Below are positions 36,560 to 40,598 of a stretch of DNA of 40,598 nt, one piece after another. The notes under the pieces were generated by a model. That model did no database searches and had not been told where the DNA came from. It saw only the letters and a program-made list of their open reading frames with translations. The stretch comes from Bacteroidota bacterium (GTDB taxonomy: Bacteria > Bacteroidota > Bacteroidia > AKYH767-A > OLB10): contig JAHEYP010000021.1 of the NCBI GenBank assembly GCA_023251535.1, positions 8,057-48,654 of the forward strand, read 5' to 3'. Positions within the stretch are counted from its first letter, which is position 1. Each line of letters starts with the position of its first letter. Made by a program: the position numbers and the translations under genes.

Positions 36560-39500
36560 ATGAAATGTAACTTAATCCATCGATTTAGGGTGGTTTTAGT
36601 TGCTTTTGCAAGTGTTTTGTGTGTCAGTAATGTTTCTGCTCAAACCAATCCTGTAGCAGTGACATTACCTTACTCTCAGACATTTACAGCATTGGCAGCT
36701 TCAGCTACGTCCTTGCCTTCTGAATGGGCGGCTTGGAACCTCTCAACTATCGGCCCAACAACTTCTTTTCCAACAGTTGCTCCTCCGGTCGGTTCAGATC
36801 TTGTATTAACGCCATCAGCAAATGCTTCCACATCAACATTAGGCCTTATGAATTATAATGGCAAAATAGGAATGCTGTCGGGAACAGGAGTTAATAGTTC
36901 GTTGGTATTGGCTATCTCTACTAGTAATGTATCAAACGTTTCAGTTGTTTTTGATGTAATGACAATTCGAAATCCTTTTGATGCATCAAATACACGGATA
37001 GAACAAGTTGACTTACAGTTTAGGGTAGGAACAACCGGAGTATTTACTTCTGTTTCAGGTGTTGCTTCCGGTATTTATCAGAGCAATACCGTTAACCAAA
37101 CAGGCGCTGTTACAACTCCTCAAAATTCTTTGGTTAAAACTTTCACTTTACCTGCGGCTTGCAACAATAAACCTGTAGTTCAATTGCGATGGGTAACTCG
37201 CGATGTATCGGGTATTAATAATCGCCCAAGCTTTGCTATAGATAATGTAAGCATTTGTCCTACAATATTGACACCTACAATAGCAATTTCAGGACCATCC
37301 GGATATTGCTCGGGAAATAATTCTTTTTACAGCGCAACAATTACTAATGGAGGAACTACCCCAGCTTACCAATGGAAAAAAAATGGAACTAACGTAGGTG
37401 CGAATAGTTCATTTTTATCTATCACAGGATTAGTGCCGGGTGATCAAATTACATGTCAGTTGACATCTAATGCAGCATGCGTATCGTCAAATGTTGTAGT
37501 GTCTTCTCCTATAACAATTACTACTACGAATACTCCTCCCACAATTAACTTAGTTAGCTTGTCTGATGTTACTTGCCCAAAGGCAAAAAATGGAGCTATC
37601 GATATTTCTGTTACTGGCGGTACTCCTCCTTATACTTTTGCTTGGGATACAGTAAATAGAATAAACGGAACTTCTTTTGCAGTAACAATTGGTCCTAAAA
37701 CACCTACTGATCCTTTGTTCGGTCAAGGAAATCCAAATGTATTTTATATCGATGGCGGCGAAGCCAAGGAGTTGTATTTAACTAGAGGAATTACTTATTC
37801 GTTTAATGTTCTTACTCCGGCCCATCCATTTCAGATTTCAACTGATTTAACTGGTGGTAACGCTAATTTTTTAGTCAGCAATGGACAAACAGGTGCACCT
37901 TCACAAAATGGTGTAGTTACATTTACTCCTAATAGTGGCCATCCTGCCTTACTTTATTATCCTTGTCAGTTTCATCCTTTCATGGGATATAAAGTCAATA
38001 TTATTAATGGACAACAATCAGAAGATTTAAGTAATTTAAATCCCGGAATTTATAATGTGCTTGTAACTGATGCTAATGGTTGTACAGCAATCTCTCAGTA
38101 TCAAGTTAACGAATTACCTTCTCCTGTTACTGTTTCCGGTTCAATCACAAATTCTATTTGTGGAACTTACACCGGTTCTGTCGAATTATCGATTTCAGGT
38201 GGGATTCCACCTTACACAACTATTTGGGATACATTAAATACAACAGTAGGGCCGAATTTCAGTGTAATTGTTGGACCAAAAACAACTAATAACCCATATT
38301 ATGCCATGGGAAATCCTGATTGTTTTTATATTGATGCTGTAGAGGCTCCTGCACAAAACTTAGTGCGTGGTATGACATATACTTATAATGTATTTAACCC
38401 CGGACACCCCTTTCATTTTACAACAGATTCAGTGGGAGCAAGCACTGCAGGTTTTGTTTCCTTAGGTCAAGCAAATGCGCCAAACGATAATGGTTTAATC
38501 TCCTATACTCCGGCACTAACTTCTCCTTCTAACCTATACTACGCATGCGCAAATCATGCTTTAATGGGAGGCAAGACAAACCTTCAATCAGGTTATGCAA
38601 CCACTGATTTGAATAACGTTAAACCAGGAATTTATACTGTATTAGTAATTGATTCACTTGGTTGCGTTGCACAAGCTTCTTTTACTGTTGCAGAAATAAG
38701 TTCTACAATTGCTATTAATGCAACTACGGTCGTGCCAACTTCTTGTGTTGAGGCTGCAGATGGTTCAATTGATGTTTCAATTACAGGTGGAACGCCTCCT
38801 TATAGTATAACTTGGGATACTGTAAACATTAATAATGCAGGAGTTTTTAGTGTAATGGTCGGAATGAAATCAGGTACTAATCCTCTTTATGGTGTAGGAA
38901 GTCCTGAGTGCTTTTACATCGATGGAGACGAGCAAAAGGCCATTACTCTAACTCGTGGAGTAGGGTATTTATTTAATGTTTTAGCTTTGGGACATAGTTG
39001 GCATATTTCTTCAGATGAAGCAGGTGGAAACTTGCTGAAAATTGTTACTATTGGACAATCAGGTGCTCCAATAGATGATGGAGCGGTTACTTTTAATCCA
39101 AACTCTAAGCATAATAATCAACTATATTATCAATGCGGAGTTCATACTTATATGGGAGCACCAGTGAATATTATTGACGGGCCTTCTTCTACTTTCCTTG
39201 AAAATTTACCGGCCGGTCAATATACTGCTGTTGTTACTGATGCAGTAGGATGCTCCAGCGTTGCTGTTATTACAGTGCCGTCTGGTACTGCTTCATGTTC
39301 TCTTGTGTTGAACTTAAAAGTTTTGCTGCAAGGAATGTATTCAGGAGGTTCAACAATGTCTCCTCGTTTGTTTAATACAGGTATGTCATCTGATCCAACT
39401 GCAGTTGATAATATCACAGTAGATTTGAGAGATCCAAACGATTTTAGCGTCGTTGCTACTGTTACTGATGTACTTCATACTGATGGAATGATGAATATTT

Positions 39501-39631
39501 CACTTCCTGCTTCTGTATTGGGCAATTCTTATTATATAGTTGTTCATCACGAAAATTCAATTGAAACATGGAGTAAAGATCCTGTTCCATTTTTGGTGAG
39601 CCCTGTGAGCTTCGACTTTAGCCAAAACTAA
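36560..39631 (+). CDS. Secreted protein with three SprB repeats, each split by a cupredoxin-like domain
   Basis: A 1023-residue exported protein with a signal peptide (1-28, NVSAQ). Residues 30-232 are a jelly-roll-like N-terminal module. Residues 238-320 are an Ig-like domain close to that in the kelch protein. Three units follow (331-520, 523-713, 717-906). Each starts as an SprB repeat (TGGTPPYTFAWDTVN) and ends as one (EDLSNLNPGIYNVLVTD.NGC), but about 118 residues are inserted between the halves. Each insert has a type-1-copper-like set: H422/C469/H472/M475, H616/C663/H666/M669 and H812/C859/H862/M865. The order C-x2-H-x2-M is that of amicyanin (YYPCQFHPFMG). A C-terminal module (913-1023, ENSIETWSKDP) is shared with the kelch protein. 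Copper binding or electron transfer outside the cell is inferred. A canonical T9SS tail is absent. Confidence 0.83.
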   Translation: MKCNLIHRFRVVLVAFASVLCVSNVSAQTNPVAVTLPYSQTFTALAASATSLPSEWAAWNLSTIGPTTSFPTVAPPVGSDLVLTPSANASTSTLGLMNYNGKIGMLSGTGVNSSLVLAISTSNVSNVSVVFDVMTIRNPFDASNTRIEQVDLQFRVGTTGVFTSVSGVASGIYQSNTVNQTGAVTTPQNSLVKTFTLPAACNNKPVVQLRWVTRDVSGINNRPSFAIDNVSICPTILTPTIAISGPSGYCSGNNSFYSATITNGGTTPAYQWKKNGTNVGANSSFLSITGLVPGDQITCQLTSNAACVSSNVVVSSPITITTTNTPPTINLVSLSDVTCPKAKNGAIDISVTGGTPPYTFAWDTVNRINGTSFAVTIGPKTPTDPLFGQGNPNVFYIDGGEAKELYLTRGITYSFNVLTPAHPFQISTDLTGGNANFLVSNGQTGAPSQNGVVTFTPNSGHPALLYYPCQFHPFMGYKVNIINGQQSEDLSNLNPGIYNVLVTDANGCTAISQYQVNELPSPVTVSGSITNSICGTYTGSVELSISGGIPPYTTIWDTLNTTVGPNFSVIVGPKTTNNPYYAMGNPDCFYIDAVEAPAQNLVRGMTYTYNVFNPGHPFHFTTDSVGASTAGFVSLGQANAPNDNGLISYTPALTSPSNLYYACANHALMGGKTNLQSGYATTDLNNVKPGIYTVLVIDSLGCVAQASFTVAEISSTIAINATTVVPTSCVEAADGSIDVSITGGTPPYSITWDTVNINNAGVFSVMVGMKSGTNPLYGVGSPECFYIDGDEQKAITLTRGVGYLFNVLALGHSWHISSDEAGGNLLKIVTIGQSGAPIDDGAVTFNPNSKHNNQLYYQCGVHTYMGAPVNIIDGPSSTFLENLPAGQYTAVVTDAVGCSSVAVITVPSGTASCSLVLNLKVLLQGMYSGGSTMSPRLFNTGMSSDPTAVDNITVDLRDPNDFSVVATVTDVLHTDGMMNISLPASVLGNSYYIVVHHENSIETWSKDPVPFLVSPVSFDFSQN
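37550..39277 (+). repeat. Three SprB-cupredoxin composite units
   Basis: Composite units have a period of 194-196 residues (about 585 bp). The first His to Cys distance is exactly 47 residues in all three, and the Cys-His-Met spacing is identical. Inserts cover about 37658-38011, 38240-38593 and 38828-39181. Outside the ligand motifs the inserts share F-Y-I-D-G/A, L.RG..Y.FNV, GQ..AP...G...+TP and LYY.C. Confidence 0.85.
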
Positions 39632-40440
39632 TTTGAATTAATTATTTAAAGCGTTCCGACTTATTTGATAAAGTTGGAACGCTTTTTTTATGAAACTTGA
39701 AGGACGAACCTATTCTGTTTTTTATTCGATTGGTTTGGCGTGAACAGATAAAACTAGTTTGATGTAAATACATCTAGCGTTCTTTCTTCAATCAGGTAGC
39801 TAAAACGTTTTTTATGAAGTGAAAAAATCCCTTCCATTTAGTATTATCCCTCCTTCAAAAATTTTAATAGATAAAACTTGTTTGAAGTATTAAAAAAAAT
39901 AGGATCTTCAAAGGAGATGTTGAATCAGGTACTTTAATTAAGGAAATCCTTTCATTGTTCTTTACTTCTTGAGCCTATGTTATAGTTGATAAAACCAGAA
40001 GATTGAAGCATGCCGAATTTAATCAGAATGCAGAAACTGTTTTTTAAAATTAAGAGATCCTTTCATTTGATATTACGCATTAAGATTAACTGATAAAACT
40101 AGTTTAAACAAGAAAATTAGAGCGTGCCAACTTCAACTAGAAAGCAGAAAACTGTTTTTTATAAAAAGAACTCATTACATTTAATACTGCTCTTCGAGAT
40201 TACCTGATAAAACTAATTTGAAATAATGAGTACAGTATGCAGGGAATTCAACAAGAATGTCGAAACGCTTATTTTAAATAAAGAACGACCTAAATTTATT
40301 ATTCTTCCTCGAGCTCGGTATTAACAACTAAAATCAATTTGATGAAAATAGTTAGGGTGTACGAATCGTAATTTGCAAAGTTGAAACAAGCTTTATGATT
40401 TTAGTTTTGAAACTTCGTTTATGACAAATTATAATCATTA
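39621..40440 (+). repeat. Degenerate non-coding tandem array of about seven 104-126-bp units
   Basis: Units begin at 39621, 39747, 39870, 39988, 40092, 40206 and about 40327 with variants of GATAAAACTAGTTTGA. A second block, AGCGTTCCGACTT and variants, starts 29 bases into units 1, 2 and 5 and 19-31 bases into the others. It is followed by GAAACTGTTTTTTAT-like sequence and then by TCCTTTCATTTGATATTA-like sequence. The first unit overlaps the last codons, stop and terminator of the preceding gene; in later units the terminator stem has decayed. No open frame of note covers it. Confidence 0.75.
39648..39689 (+). terminator. Intrinsic terminator of the SprB-cupredoxin gene
   Basis: AAAGCGTTCC pairs with GGAACGCTTT, and the stem continues past one mismatch with ACTT/AAGT around a seven- to eight-base loop. 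A run of seven T ends it. It starts 17 bases after the stop codon. The same sequence is the core of the first unit of the downstream degenerate repeat array. Confidence 0.9.
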
Positions 40441-40598
40441 AGTATGACATTTAGGAAGTGTCATTACAGTGTTAGTTGAGTATTAAATTGAACTAAGAAC
40501 ATGTTTTCAATTCATAACAGTGAATAAGATGCTTCGTGTGAAATGAAATTGTAGTTCGTTCAATTGGGTTTTATGAGGGATCGCTTGACTTAACAAGC
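40441..40598. other. Non-coding remainder at the window edge
   Basis: No gene, promoter box or clear repeat unit is visible. A short inverted repeat, ATGACA/TGTCAT (40444-40464), has no U-run after it. Further diverged copies of the upstream array cannot be excluded. Confidence 0.5.

Noticed and set aside
39747..40440. A CRISPR array
   Set aside because: The units are 104-126 bp, diverged over their whole length, and lack short identical repeats separated by unique spacers. No cas gene is present.

Overview
The window is AT-rich chromosomal DNA from a member of the Bacteroidota, most likely a free-living gliding-type lineage near Chitinophagales/Sphingobacteriales (phylum confident, order a guess). 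The evidence is Type IX secretion (T9SS) C-terminal sorting domains, a gliding-motility-associated CHU_C terminus, SprB-type repeats, and promoter elements of the Bacteroidota TTTG-N18/19-TAnnTTTG type. I see no rRNA, tRNA, CRISPR array, insertion sequence, phage gene or T9SS machinery gene.

Layout. (1) 68-2475: a MarC-family membrane protein converges with a dgkA-type kinase gene, which overlaps an upstream GT39-like membrane glycosyltransferase gene. (2) 2605-4344: a secreted deiminase resembling Porphyromonas peptidylarginine deiminase, with a T9SS type A tail. (3) 4426-13782, minus strand: a compact six-gene signalling operon. It has two consecutive cassettes of a TonB-dependent receptor plus a YfiR-like (DUF4154) periplasmic protein, then a membrane hybrid histidine kinase with three receiver-like domains, then a stand-alone receiver, closed by a strong terminator. 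(4) 13884-19850: a 1988-residue surface protein with eight 83-residue and three 76-residue repeats and a T9SS type B (CHU_C) end. (5) 20037-21269: a geranylgeranyl-reductase-family flavoprotein. (6) 21479-32298, plus strand: a soluble hybrid kinase with receiver and Hpt, a LytTR response regulator, candidate LytTR operator repeats, a 2237-residue T9SS solenoid adhesin, and a third YfiR-like protein. (7) 32329-39631: a seven-bladed kelch protein, a DUF4412-like lipoprotein-sized protein, and a protein with three SprB repeats, each interrupted by a cupredoxin-like domain. (8) 39621-40598: no gene, but a degenerate tandem array of about 118-bp units. Its first unit carries the stop codon and terminator of the preceding gene.

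How it may work together (inference). Two sensory branches sit beside the large exported surface proteins. One couples outer-membrane receptors through YfiR-like periplasmic proteins to a transmembrane kinase. The other is a cytoplasmic phosphorelay ending in a LytTR regulator that probably drives the adhesin and a YfiR-like partner. The most unusual items are the SprB-cupredoxin chimeras with fully conserved His/Cys/His/Met sets, the non-coding repeat array built from a terminator unit, and the LytTR-type direct repeats before the adhesin.
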